Shown: positions 43,634 through 51,343 of the stretch, one piece after another | How the letters are laid out: each line of letters opens with the position of its first letter | Position numbering within the stretch: position 1 is the stretch's first letter | DNA from: Anaerolineae bacterium | GTDB lineage: Bacteria > Chloroflexota > Anaerolineae > Anaerolineales > Anaerolineaceae | Length of the DNA stretch: 57,399 nucleotides | Direction of reading: 5' to 3' | Assembly (NCBI GenBank): GCA_011176685.1 | Contig: DUED01000014.1 | Location: forward strand, 1-57,399 | The notes under the pieces: model-generated | What the model saw: only the letters and a program-made list of their open reading frames with translations | Told to the model about the DNA's origin: nothing | Database searches by the model: none | Made by a program: the position numbers and the translations under genes

Positions 43634-45331
43634 TTAGCGGCCTCCACCTGCACAAGCGCAGGCGCACCCAGCACATGCACAGGCGCAGGCACAACCACCG
43701 GAGAAACCACCACCGCGGAATGACTTGCCTGAGGTTGTTTTCGGAACGGGGTTGGTTTTATTTGTCACGCCACTGGTGAAACCAGTAAGGTTGCCCACGA
43801 CTCCAGCTGAAAACGCTTGCACGGTACTGACAACTGATGCAGCGGCACTTGAACCAGGCAAACTCGGCAGATTAATGGTTGTAGATTTGCTACCGCCTGG
43901 CTTTATGTTTGTGGGTGATACTCTCGATGCCCCTCCAACGCGTGAAGTGCGGCGTAAAGTTGGGTCTGCGCGCCACCACCACCAGGGCATAAAAACCGGT
44001 CCGGAGCCAAATGTGCGTTGAGTGCGCTGGTCATATTCATGGTCCAGCATAGTCCAGTCCATATTCTCCTGATAGCGCTCACTGCGTACCTCAGGAGTAC
44101 CGGCTGCCTCAACCTGCTCCCACGCACGCTTGATGATATCCTTATAGTAGGTAATACTCTCTTTGCGGCTGAACCCCTTCATTTTCTTGGAAACGCCTTT
44201 TACCAGGGCAATCATCATTTCCTGTAAGGCTTTACGTCTGGAGCGTGAATTGGTCAGCTTGAATGCCTCTAGAAATTCACTTTCATATTTTCGTAATTCT
44301 TTAGGAAGGGATTTTTCCACCTCGATTTTCAAGGGGTCTTTCTTAATAACTTTTGCTGCCTCCTTTTTTAGAGTAGAGAACAGAATCATTGTGAGGATTT
44401 TATCCATGGACTGTTGCATTAAGATGGCTGCTTCAACAGCGGTTAAGCCGCGCTTAATGCCGTGACCCTCTACTGCGATTTTAGGTGGCAGATACTTCAA
44501 TTTGCGTTTCTTTGACGATTTTACGATGATAAAAATTATAAGAATGAAGAATCCTAAGAATCCACCGCAACAAATAATTGGAATTACTACAGACAGAGCA
44601 TCATCTTTCTGAAATGTGACAGATTGTTGTGTATTAATTGTCTCTATAGGTACTATGCGGGCAGGGAATGCTCCGCCGAACTTATATTTTACTGATGCAT
44701 TAGCATCTGCGGTATACCACTGGTAAACAATTCTCCCCTCCTCGTCATAACCAGAAGCGGGCTCGCTATCCCCCGGCCAATTAGTAGGAGGAAAATAGCG
44801 AGGTTCATTATCCGTTAAACCTAGCGGCATATGAATGTTAATGATCATTTCAGTTGAACCGTGGACAAGGTCTGAACTGAAATAATTAGGCATAAATTGA
44901 AAGCTGGTATAGTCCTCTTCTTCCTCAGAAGAGGAAAAATACAACATGTTCCGAATTGTGCTAATGGAGACATAGACCGTACCGCTCCCACCAGGGGGTA
45001 TGGCATAATTACCCAGACCTAAAGCGATGCCGTCAACATAAGAGGATTTCTCGATGTTGGTTATTGGATTGCCATCTATATGTGCGCTAATGCTGTGCAT
45101 GTCATAGTCTTGTGTTGGAAGTCCAATATCAACGTAATCGATTTCATGTGCGCTTGCATCATTATTGAATGTAATCTGATAGTCAATAGAAACAGTGCCA
45201 TTTTGATTAATATAGAGATTGACTGTTTCACTTGGGACCGCAAAGCTGTAATTTTGTGCGAAAGCAGTAGTAATGCTTACACAGAGCATAATTAAAGTTA
45301 TTATCAGGCTCAAACCCTTGAACCTTTTCAT
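43634..45331 (-). CDS. DUF2207-like membrane protein with C-terminal seven-cysteine Cys-Ala tail
   Basis: I place the start at ATG 45331 (565 aa) because GGAGAG lies 8 nt upstream and a signal peptide follows (MKRFKGLSLIITLIMLCVSI). Residues about 26-245 are an outside beta-domain of DUF2207 type. A span is at 246-270, followed by a basic, helical cytoplasmic domain (about 271-440) and a low-complexity Ser/Thr/Gly/Pro region. The protein ends SFRGGGFSGG, then CACACACAGCACACA (residues 547-561), then GGGR. The region 271-546 has no other cysteine. Codons vary within the repeat (TGT/TGC, GCC/GCA/GCT), so the tail is held at the protein level. It precedes the radical SAM gene and is the likely substrate. 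Confidence 0.9.
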   Translation of the reverse strand: MKRFKGLSLIITLIMLCVSITTAFAQNYSFAVPSETVNLYINQNGTVSIDYQITFNNDASAHEIDYVDIGLPTQDYDMHSISAHIDGNPITNIEKSSYVDGIALGLGNYAIPPGGSGTVYVSISTIRNMLYFSSSEEEEDYTSFQFMPNYFSSDLVHGSTEMIINIHMPLGLTDNEPRYFPPTNWPGDSEPASGYDEEGRIVYQWYTADANASVKYKFGGAFPARIVPIETINTQQSVTFQKDDALSVVIPIICCGGFLGFFILIIFIIVKSSKKRKLKYLPPKIAVEGHGIKRGLTAVEAAILMQQSMDKILTMILFSTLKKEAAKVIKKDPLKIEVEKSLPKELRKYESEFLEAFKLTNSRSRRKALQEMMIALVKGVSKKMKGFSRKESITYYKDIIKRAWEQVEAAGTPEVRSERYQENMDWTMLDHEYDQRTQRTFGSGPVFMPWWWWRADPTLRRTSRVGGASRVSPTNIKPGGSKSTTINLPSLPGSSAAASVVSTVQAFSAGVVGNLTGFTSGVTNKTNPVPKTTSGKSFRGGGFSGGCACACACAGCACACAGGGR

Positions 45332-45351
45332 ATTTTCTCTCCGATTATGTT

Positions 45352-45720
45352 TTACCACTTTGGTTCTTCTGTTAATTGATAGGATGTGCCGCAATAGGGG
45401 CAGGAAACAATTGGAGCGCCAGCCACCAGCTTGATATCCTTCTTTGAAAGCACTCCACCGCAAGATTTGCATTTAATCGTATCCATGCCAACTTCACCAG
45501 GTAAATCAATATTGACTGAAACGTTGGTAATTTCCTGTGTGGGTGCTTTTATACGCGTGGCAAAGAAGATCAGCACAAAGGCAATAACAACCATTACACC
45601 GCCGGTAATCAGCCAGTTTGTACCGCCACCAGTTACATCGCCTGCACCTAAGAAAAACAAGAAACTAAAAACCAATAAACCTGCAGCTATTACAAATAGG
45701 ATAATTTTGATGGCTTTCAT
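45352..45720 (-). CDS. Two-span membrane protein with cytoplasmic zinc ribbon
   Basis: The start at ATG 45720 (122 aa, MKAIKIILFVIAAGLLVFSF) has GGAGGTG 4 nt upstream. An in-frame upstream ATG at 45747 is less likely. Two hydrophobic segments (about 4-24 and 38-58) are followed by a cytoplasmic domain ending in CKSCGGVLSKKDIKLVAGAP and SCPYCGTSYQL: a CxxC...CxxC zinc ribbon. It is the first gene of the five-gene operon and lies 20 bp before the DUF2207-like gene. It may be a scaffold or redox/zinc partner at the membrane. Function unknown. Confidence 0.78.
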   Translation of the reverse strand: MKAIKIILFVIAAGLLVFSFLFFLGAGDVTGGGTNWLITGGVMVVIAFVLIFFATRIKAPTQEITNVSVNIDLPGEVGMDTIKCKSCGGVLSKKDIKLVAGAPIVSCPYCGTSYQLTEEPKW

Positions 45721-45767
45721 AACACCTCCATGATTATCAAGAACCAATATTATTAATAACTTATTTA

Positions 45768-45773
45768 ATTATA
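45768..45773 (-). promoter_or_regulatory. Likely -10 box of the five-gene radical SAM operon
   Basis: On the minus strand TATAAT lies 47 nt before the ATG at 45720, giving a leader of about 40 nt with a good SD. It is in the divergent spacer with ligA. No clear -35 is seen. Confidence 0.4.
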
Positions 45774-45826
45774 TACGCAAAATTAGTAAGAAGATTTCGT
45801 TGCAATGGAAAGACCAAGTCAATCAT

Positions 45827-45835
45827 TGCTATAAT
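45827..45835 (+). promoter_or_regulatory. Extended -10 promoter of ligA, leaderless start
   Basis: TGCTATAAT ends 6 nt before the ligA ATG at 45842, so the transcript would start at or next to the start codon. No SD precedes it. The same 9-mer is used for scpA. Confidence 0.6.
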
Positions 45836-45841
45836 ATCTAT

Positions 45842-47863
45842 ATGAATGCTGAAGGGCTTAAGCAGGAACTCGAACAATTAAGGCAAGAGATCCGCTATCA
45901 TAATTACCGCTACCATGTGTTAGATGACCCCATTATCAGTGATAATGAATTCGATCAAATGTTTGTAAGACTGCGGGAAATTGAAGATATGCATCCTGAT
46001 TGGATAGCACCAGATTCTCCTACACAGAGAATAGGTGCTATACCTGCAGAGCGATTCAAGAAAGTTCATCATCCAGGGCCAATTCTCAGTCTCAACAACG
46101 CTTTTTCGGAAGAAGATGTGCGTGCCTGGTTTGAGCGTATTGCAAAGTTGGATGAACGTGTCCGCAAGACAAATTTTGTGGTGGAGCCAAAGATTGATGG
46201 ATTAACAGTGGTACTTCATTACCGTAATGGTGTTTTTGTGCGGGGTGCTACTCGTGGAGATGGAGAAATTGGTGAAGATATCACTAATAATATCCGTACA
46301 ATTCGCTCTTTACCATTACGTATTCCTGTGAAATCAGATGGACCACATCCGCCCAAGGATTTAATTATCAGGGGAGAGGCCTTTATAAATATTCATGACT
46401 TTGAAGAATTGAATAAGAGACTTGAGGAAGCAGGGGAACAAACTTACCAGAACCCGCGAAATACTGCGGCAGGATCTCTAAGGCAGCTAGACCCAAAGTT
46501 GGCTGCATCTAGGCCGATTACATTGCTGGTGTATGCCATCATTGATAGTAGTGATAATGGCGTTGCTACGCAATGGGAATTGTTGAATTACCTGCGTGAG
46601 TTAGGCTTTCCGGTAACAGATCAGGCAAAATATTGCGAGAATCTGGAGGCTGTTCTTGATGTTTATAACCTCTGGCAAGAGCGGCGCTCACAGATTCCAT
46701 TTGAGGTAGATGGGTTGGTTATTAAGATTAATGATCTGCAGTTGGTGGCAGATCTGGGTTTTGTGGGTAAAGACCCACGTGGAGCAATTGCATTTAAATT
46801 TCCGGCAAAGATTGTGCAAACTAAATTGCTTGATATTGGCATAAATGTTGGCAGAACCGGAGTGCTTACGCCTTATGCGATCATGGAACCGGTTGAAATT
46901 GGGGGTGTGATAGTCAAAAAGGCGACATTGCATAATTTTGACTTTATCAAACAAAAGGATATCCGCATAGGAGATCGAGTTCACTTGAAACGGGCAGGGG
47001 ATGTGATCCCTTATATTATTGGTCAAATAACCAAATTGCGCAATGGAAAAGAAAAAATATTTATACCACCCAATAAATGTCCTGCCTGTGGGGAGCAAGT
47101 GGAGAATTTTAAGGGCGAAGTGGCTTGGTATTGTATTAATGCGGCTTGCCCAGCGCAAATTATTCGCAATATGGAGCATTTTGTGTCCAGGTCTGCAATG
47201 GATATAGAAGGATTGGGATTCGGAATTGTAAAACAGCTTGTAGGGGAAGGGCTAATAGATAATGTAGCGGACCTCTACTCACTCAACCAGCAAGAATTGT
47301 TGAAACTGGAAGGTTTTGCAGAAAAAAAAGCGAATAATTTGATTCAAGCGATTAATACCTCAAAATCACAATCATTACAAAGACTGATAAATGCTTTAGG
47401 TATTCGCGGGGTGGGGGAGGTTGCTGCTGCTGAACTGGCACGAAATTACCGTAATTTAGATGAACTTAGCAAAGCCAATGCAGAAGAGCTGATGAACATT
47501 GAGGGATTTGGACCGAATATTGCTAAAGCGGTAGAGGATTGGTTTAAAAAACGCCAAAATAAGCAAATGTTGAATAAATTTCGCTCTGCCGGTGTTTGGC
47601 CTGTAAGTGAATTGCGTTTTGCTGATAAGCAGCGAATCTTTCAGGGCAAGGTTTTTGTGATCACTGGAACATTGTCGGGATTTAAACGACAAGAAGTGAA
47701 GGAATTTATTCAATCACATGGCGGTAAAGTTACCGAAAATGTAAGCAAAAATACCGATTATCTTGTTGCTGGTAAAAATCCAGGATCTAAGTTCGATAAA
47801 GCAAGGGCTTTAGAGGTAGAGATAATATCTGGAAATAAACTACGCGAAATGGCAGGAAATTGA
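45842..47863 (+). CDS. ligA: NAD-dependent DNA ligase
   Basis: LigA seals nicks using NAD+. The start is ATG 45842 (673 aa, MNAEGLKQELEQLRQEIRYH) and not the upstream TTG, because the promoter -10 lies between them. Domain order is Ia, adenylation with FVVEPKIDGLTVVL (Lys about 117), OB fold, a four-cysteine zinc finger (CPACGEQVENFKGEVAWYC and CPAQ), helix-hairpin-helix repeats, and a C-terminal BRCT domain (KVFVITGTLSGFKRQEVKEF). Length is normal. Its stop codon overlaps the start of the next gene by 4 nt. It is divergent from the radical SAM operon. Confidence 0.97.
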   Translation: MNAEGLKQELEQLRQEIRYHNYRYHVLDDPIISDNEFDQMFVRLREIEDMHPDWIAPDSPTQRIGAIPAERFKKVHHPGPILSLNNAFSEEDVRAWFERIAKLDERVRKTNFVVEPKIDGLTVVLHYRNGVFVRGATRGDGEIGEDITNNIRTIRSLPLRIPVKSDGPHPPKDLIIRGEAFINIHDFEELNKRLEEAGEQTYQNPRNTAAGSLRQLDPKLAASRPITLLVYAIIDSSDNGVATQWELLNYLRELGFPVTDQAKYCENLEAVLDVYNLWQERRSQIPFEVDGLVIKINDLQLVADLGFVGKDPRGAIAFKFPAKIVQTKLLDIGINVGRTGVLTPYAIMEPVEIGGVIVKKATLHNFDFIKQKDIRIGDRVHLKRAGDVIPYIIGQITKLRNGKEKIFIPPNKCPACGEQVENFKGEVAWYCINAACPAQIIRNMEHFVSRSAMDIEGLGFGIVKQLVGEGLIDNVADLYSLNQQELLKLEGFAEKKANNLIQAINTSKSQSLQRLINALGIRGVGEVAAAELARNYRNLDELSKANAEELMNIEGFGPNIAKAVEDWFKKRQNKQMLNKFRSAGVWPVSELRFADKQRIFQGKVFVITGTLSGFKRQEVKEFIQSHGGKVTENVSKNTDYLVAGKNPGSKFDKARALEVEIISGNKLREMAGN

Positions 47864-49065
47864 ACCGAGATTCATCAAGATTGATATTGAAACAAGGCAG
47901 GGAAGTGCCTATTGAAAGGAGGCACCCCTGGATTTTTTCTGGGGCTGTAGCGAAGATTAGCGGAAACCCGAAGTCTGGTGAGACTGTGCAAGTATTTTCT
48001 GATACAGGCGATGCATTAGGTAGCGCTTGTTTCAGTCCAAGTTCAAAAATTCGTGCGCGGATGTGGAGCTGGGATCCACAAGAAGAAATTGATAAAGATT
48101 TCTTTGAAGCCAAACTGCGCATAGCTATCAATACCCGAAAGATATTATTGAACTTCTCTAATGCATCTACAAACGCATATAGGTTGATCTATGCAGAATC
48201 AGATTTTTTACCTGGTCTGATAGTTGATATATATGCAAATTTTCTTGTGGTGCAATATTTAAGCACAGGGGCGGAATACTGGAGGGGAGAAATCGCTGAT
48301 GTATTAGAAAAAATCACTGGAATTAAAAATATATATGAACGTTCGGATGTGGAAGCAAGAAGATTGGAAGGTTTAACTCAAAACAAAGGAGTGATAAAAG
48401 GAGAGCAACCACCTGTGCATATCGAGATTAATGAGAATGGTTTAAGGTTCCTTGTCGATATTAGTCATGGGCAAAAGACTGGCTTCTATATTGACCAAAG
48501 GGTAAATAGAAAGAAAATATTGAATTACACAAAAGGGAAAAACATTTTGGATTGTTTTTGCTACACTGGTGCATTTACCGTGTATGCAATCCAGGGAAAG
48601 GCAAAGCATATAACTTCAATTGATTCTTCCAGTGAGGTGCTTGCATTGGCAATAGAAAATTGCAGTCTTAATTATCCAAATTACTGTGATTTGGATTGGA
48701 TAAAAGGGAATGTGTTTCAAGAACTTCGCAAGTTCAGGGATTCTAATACGAAATTTGACCTGATTGTGTTGGACCCACCCAAATTTGCTCCCACAGCACG
48801 CCAAGCACAGAGGGGTGCCAGGGGCTATAAGGATATTAATCTGCTGGCATTCAAGTTGCTTAATCCAAGCGGCATCCTGTTCACTTTTTCCTGTTCAGGC
48901 GGTGTCTCATCAGAGTTATTTCAAAAGATTGTGGCAGGTGCAGCATTAGATGCTGGTGTGAAGGTACAAATCCTCGAGAAATTGCATCAAAGCCCTGATC
49001 ATCCGGTGGGACTGCATTTTCCAGAAGGGGAGTATTTAAAAGGATTAATTTGCAGGATTATTTAA
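47860..49065 (+). CDS. Class I SAM-dependent rRNA methyltransferase (RlmI-like), PUA domain
   Basis: The 401-aa protein has an N-terminal PUA-type RNA-binding domain (about 1-85: LILKQGREVPIERRHPWIFS, GAVAKISGNPKSGETVQVF), an RlmI/RlmK-like central domain, and a Rossmann methyltransferase domain. The latter shows FYIDQRVNRKKILNY, ILDCFCYTGAFTVYAIQG, the strand IDSSSEVLALAIENC and the catalytic block LIVLDPPKFAPTARQ. It would methylate a cytidine in 23S rRNA; the exact base is not known. The start is TTG, overlapping the ligA stop (TTGA), so it is translationally coupled to ligA. Confidence 0.87.
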   Translation: MNRDSSRLILKQGREVPIERRHPWIFSGAVAKISGNPKSGETVQVFSDTGDALGSACFSPSSKIRARMWSWDPQEEIDKDFFEAKLRIAINTRKILLNFSNASTNAYRLIYAESDFLPGLIVDIYANFLVVQYLSTGAEYWRGEIADVLEKITGIKNIYERSDVEARRLEGLTQNKGVIKGEQPPVHIEINENGLRFLVDISHGQKTGFYIDQRVNRKKILNYTKGKNILDCFCYTGAFTVYAIQGKAKHITSIDSSSEVLALAIENCSLNYPNYCDLDWIKGNVFQELRKFRDSNTKFDLIVLDPPKFAPTARQAQRGARGYKDINLLAFKLLNPSGILFTFSCSGGVSSELFQKIVAGAALDAGVKVQILEKLHQSPDHPVGLHFPEGEYLKGLICRII

Positions 49066-49067
49066 TA

Positions 49068-49098
49068 GAAAAAGCACCGAAAACGGTGCGGATTTTTT
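49068..49098. terminator. Bidirectional intrinsic terminator between the RlmI-like gene and tmRNA
   Basis: GCACCG (49074-49079) pairs with CGGTGC (49084-49089) around AAAA. On the plus strand it is followed by GGATTTTTT, and on the minus strand by TTTTTC, so it ends both converging transcripts. Confidence 0.85.
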
Positions 49099-49100
49099 AG

Positions 49101-49490
49101 TGGAGATGGCGGGAATCGAACCCGCGTCCGAAAGATTAAATCATCAGACTTCTACGAGCGTAGATGGTCTTATTTTTCACGGGGGGAAGGTTGACCAACA
49201 GACCTTTCCCTCAGCTAGCTGCTTGGACCCGAAAGCCCTCTTTCGCACAGTTCACAGCAGGCTGTACGGCACTCCAGCTTTTTTTCGCCTGCTCCATCAC
49301 CGGCTGGAGGTCGGGATGGGCAGACGTGGCCTACTTATAGACCATTGGCTCTATTTAACCGTTATGCGGCTAAAGGAAGAGCTGCATAGTTAGTGCTTTT
49401 GGCACTTTTCATTTGTACTGATTTTACGAGTTCGGTACCTCTCGGCTCGCCATCCGGGATCAGCCTCTTCCGTCGAAGCCTATCATCCCC
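49101..49490 (-). ncRNA. ssrA: Transfer-messenger RNA (tmRNA)
   Basis: tmRNA rescues stalled ribosomes and tags their products. On the minus strand the 5' end reads GGGGATGATAGGCTTCGACG, and the acceptor stem GGGGATG pairs with CATCTCC at the 3' end. The T arm GGACGCGGGTTCGATTCCCG is plain, and CCA is not encoded. The resume codon begins the tag frame at 49403, and the tag frame runs to TAA at 49362-49364, giving AKSTNYAALPLAA, with the hydrophobic ALPLAA end known from other phyla. Total length is 390 nt. A TATAAT promoter element lies upstream at 49503-49508. Confidence 0.95.
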
Positions 49491-49502
49491 ATGAACATCT
49501 TC

Positions 49503-49508
49503 ATTATA
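49503..49508 (-). promoter_or_regulatory. -10 box of the tmRNA gene
   Basis: TATAAT on the minus strand lies 12 nt before the mature 5' end of tmRNA, consistent with a short precursor trimmed by RNase P. The -35 region (AT-rich) is not clear. Confidence 0.5.
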
Positions 49509-49622
49509 AAGGATTTTTGTTAAAGAATTATTAAAGATTTTATGAAATTCGTGAATGAATTAAAGTGAGTTGGCATAAAAAGTGCATCTATTAGGGTTGA
49601 ATTAATCAATGGATGTGATTTT

Positions 49623-50240
49623 ATGTTAATGGGAATTGACCTGTTAGAACGAAATGGTGAAATTGATTGGCTGAATATTAACACTAACCATATACGCTTT
49701 GTATATATTATGACAACAGAGGGTAGCTCTGTTGAAAATAATTCTTATAAGTTCAATTATCAGGAGGCAAAGAAAGCAGGATTATTAGTTGGCTCATATC
49801 ATTGGTTGCATCCAAGGTCGGATAGTAAACAGCAAGCTGATTTCTTCTGTAGGACGGCAAGAAATGAAAAAGGAGATTTACCTCCAGCTGTTTGCCTGGA
49901 ACTGCATAAACCATATAGCAATGATTTTGAAGATAGGCTGCAATCCTTTCTTGAGCAAGTAGAAAACCAGGTTGGCATGAAACCGGTTATTTATACTTCT
50001 GAAAAATATTGGAAAAAGTATCTTCCCAATGCAGCATGGGTTTGCGATTATCCCTTGTGGATAGACAATCCTGGTCCCATCTGGCCTGGACAGATGTTCC
50101 CTTGGGCAGGGTGGACAGTTTGGCAATTTTCCTTTAGAGCAGAGTTGCCCAGAATCGATAGTAAGCTGGGATTAAATTGGTTCAACGGGGATGAGCAGGA
50201 CTTGATAGATTTAACGAAAAACCAACTCGAGAAGAGGTGA
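49623..50240 (+). CDS. GH25 lysozyme-like protein with altered active site
   Basis: The 205-aa protein aligns with the GH25 muramidase encoded next to it: MGIDLLERNGEIDW at the first strand, YHWLHPRSDSKQQADFFCRT, KPVIYTSEKYWKKYL, YPLWIDNPG, and WTVWQFSFRAELPRIDSKLG. The catalytic pair in the PVLDLE motif is changed to PAVCLELH, so the Asp is replaced by Cys and only the Glu remains. The family aspartate in the first strand is retained (GID). It may be a binding protein or a damaged enzyme. No signal peptide is present. It ends 3 nt before the next gene. Confidence 0.82.
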   Translation: MLMGIDLLERNGEIDWLNINTNHIRFVYIMTTEGSSVENNSYKFNYQEAKKAGLLVGSYHWLHPRSDSKQQADFFCRTARNEKGDLPPAVCLELHKPYSNDFEDRLQSFLEQVENQVGMKPVIYTSEKYWKKYLPNAAWVCDYPLWIDNPGPIWPGQMFPWAGWTVWQFSFRAELPRIDSKLGLNWFNGDEQDLIDLTKNQLEKR

Positions 50241-50243
50241 GCA

Positions 50244-51224
50244 ATGATACCGGGAATTGATGTTTCTCATTGGCAGGGTGTAATTGATTGGCAGGAAGTG
50301 AAAAGATCTGGTGTCAAGTTCGCTTTTATTAAAGCGACAGAGTTTCCTGATCGTAAGACCACATTATTTATCGATGAGCATTACAAAGCAAATATTGAAG
50401 GAGCCAAACAAAGCGGAATTTATTGGGGAGCTTATCATTTTTTTCGAACGCATATAGATCCAGTGATTCAGGCGCAGGTCTTTTGTGAGACAGTGGGTAC
50501 TTTTGATAGTCTTCCACCTGTTCTAGACCTGGAAGTGGCTGGTTGTAAAGGAAGCAAGTTGAATTCGAAGATTTCTAGTTTCTTGAAGGAAACTGAACGA
50601 ATCACAAACCGCAAGCCCATTATTTACACCAGTGGAGGTTTCTGGCGTCCTTATTTGACTTACGAGAAGCGTACTGATACCGATTGGGCCAGTGAATACC
50701 CGCTTTGGATTGCACAGTACACAACCACTTGGCCATCGCTTTGTTATCCCTGGGTGGGGTGGGATTTCTGGCAATTTACTGATAAGGGAAAAATTCCGGG
50801 CATTAAAGCCCATGTGGATATGAATTGGTTCAATGGATCACTAAAGGTTTTGCAAGAAAGGTTTCTGCCTTCCAATAAAGAAAATGCCGGATATGAAGTG
50901 GGTGAGGTTGAGTATCAAACATCAGGTGAACCATCAAGTGAAATATCCAGTCAACCATCAATTGAACTATCAAATGAACCACCGAGTCAACCATCGATTC
51001 AACCATCAATTCAACCATCAATTGAACCATTGATTCAACCATCCAGTGAATATTCTTCTGAAAGTGAAATCGAGCAAAAACCGCTATTTCGATTTCTGGA
51101 TTTCTTAAAGCTATTGTTTGCGCTAAAAAATAAGAAAACACCAGCACAAGAGAAGCAAAATATGATTCCGGTTGAGGACTGGATTAGAGATTATTTCTTT
51201 GTGGACTCCAATAGTAAAAAATAG
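50244..51224 (+). CDS. GH25 lysozyme-like protein with repetitive Pro/Ser/Gln C-terminal spacer
   Basis: The 326-aa protein begins with an intact GH25 domain (about 1-205). It has the first-strand Asp in GIDVSHWQGVIDW, KFAFIKATEF, YHFFRTHIDP, the catalytic pair in PPVLDLEVAG (about 95/97), IIYTSGGFW, YPLWIAQY and WDFWQFTDKG. It would cleave the MurNAc-GlcNAc bond in peptidoglycan. A low-complexity tail follows (about 225-272), with PSIQPSIQPSIEP repeats and then a hydrophobic segment FRFLDFLKLLFAL. There is no signal peptide, which is odd for a cell-wall enzyme and suggests release by lysis, an unusual route, or a phage-like origin. Confidence 0.88.
   Translation: MIPGIDVSHWQGVIDWQEVKRSGVKFAFIKATEFPDRKTTLFIDEHYKANIEGAKQSGIYWGAYHFFRTHIDPVIQAQVFCETVGTFDSLPPVLDLEVAGCKGSKLNSKISSFLKETERITNRKPIIYTSGGFWRPYLTYEKRTDTDWASEYPLWIAQYTTTWPSLCYPWVGWDFWQFTDKGKIPGIKAHVDMNWFNGSLKVLQERFLPSNKENAGYEVGEVEYQTSGEPSSEISSQPSIELSNEPPSQPSIQPSIQPSIEPLIQPSSEYSSESEIEQKPLFRFLDFLKLLFALKNKKTPAQEKQNMIPVEDWIRDYFFVDSNSKK
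50920..51048 (+). repeat. In-frame 12-bp repeats inside the GH25 gene
   Basis: About ten degenerate 12-bp units of the type CAACCATCAATT encode the QPSI/EPSS repeats. The period keeps the reading frame, so length can change by slippage without loss of the C-terminus. Confidence 0.8.
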
Positions 51225-51343
51225 TCAGAAGTTTGGAATTTCAATTTTAATATAGAGTGACAGGAACAACTACCTTTTGTGATACTTTCATCCGAATATG
51301 AGGAATAGTTCTATTTTTATTTGTGCCAAGTCTGTTCCTGGTT

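Noticed and set aside
43634-43720. Cys-Ala tail read as DNA slippage or sequencing artefact
   Set aside because: Synonymous codons alternate without a strict repeat unit, and the frame ends in a clean stop after GGGR.
46688-47179. A 163-codon minus-strand frame inside ligA
   Set aside because: It is a shadow of the conserved ligase OB and zinc-finger coding sequence and has no ribosome site or domain.
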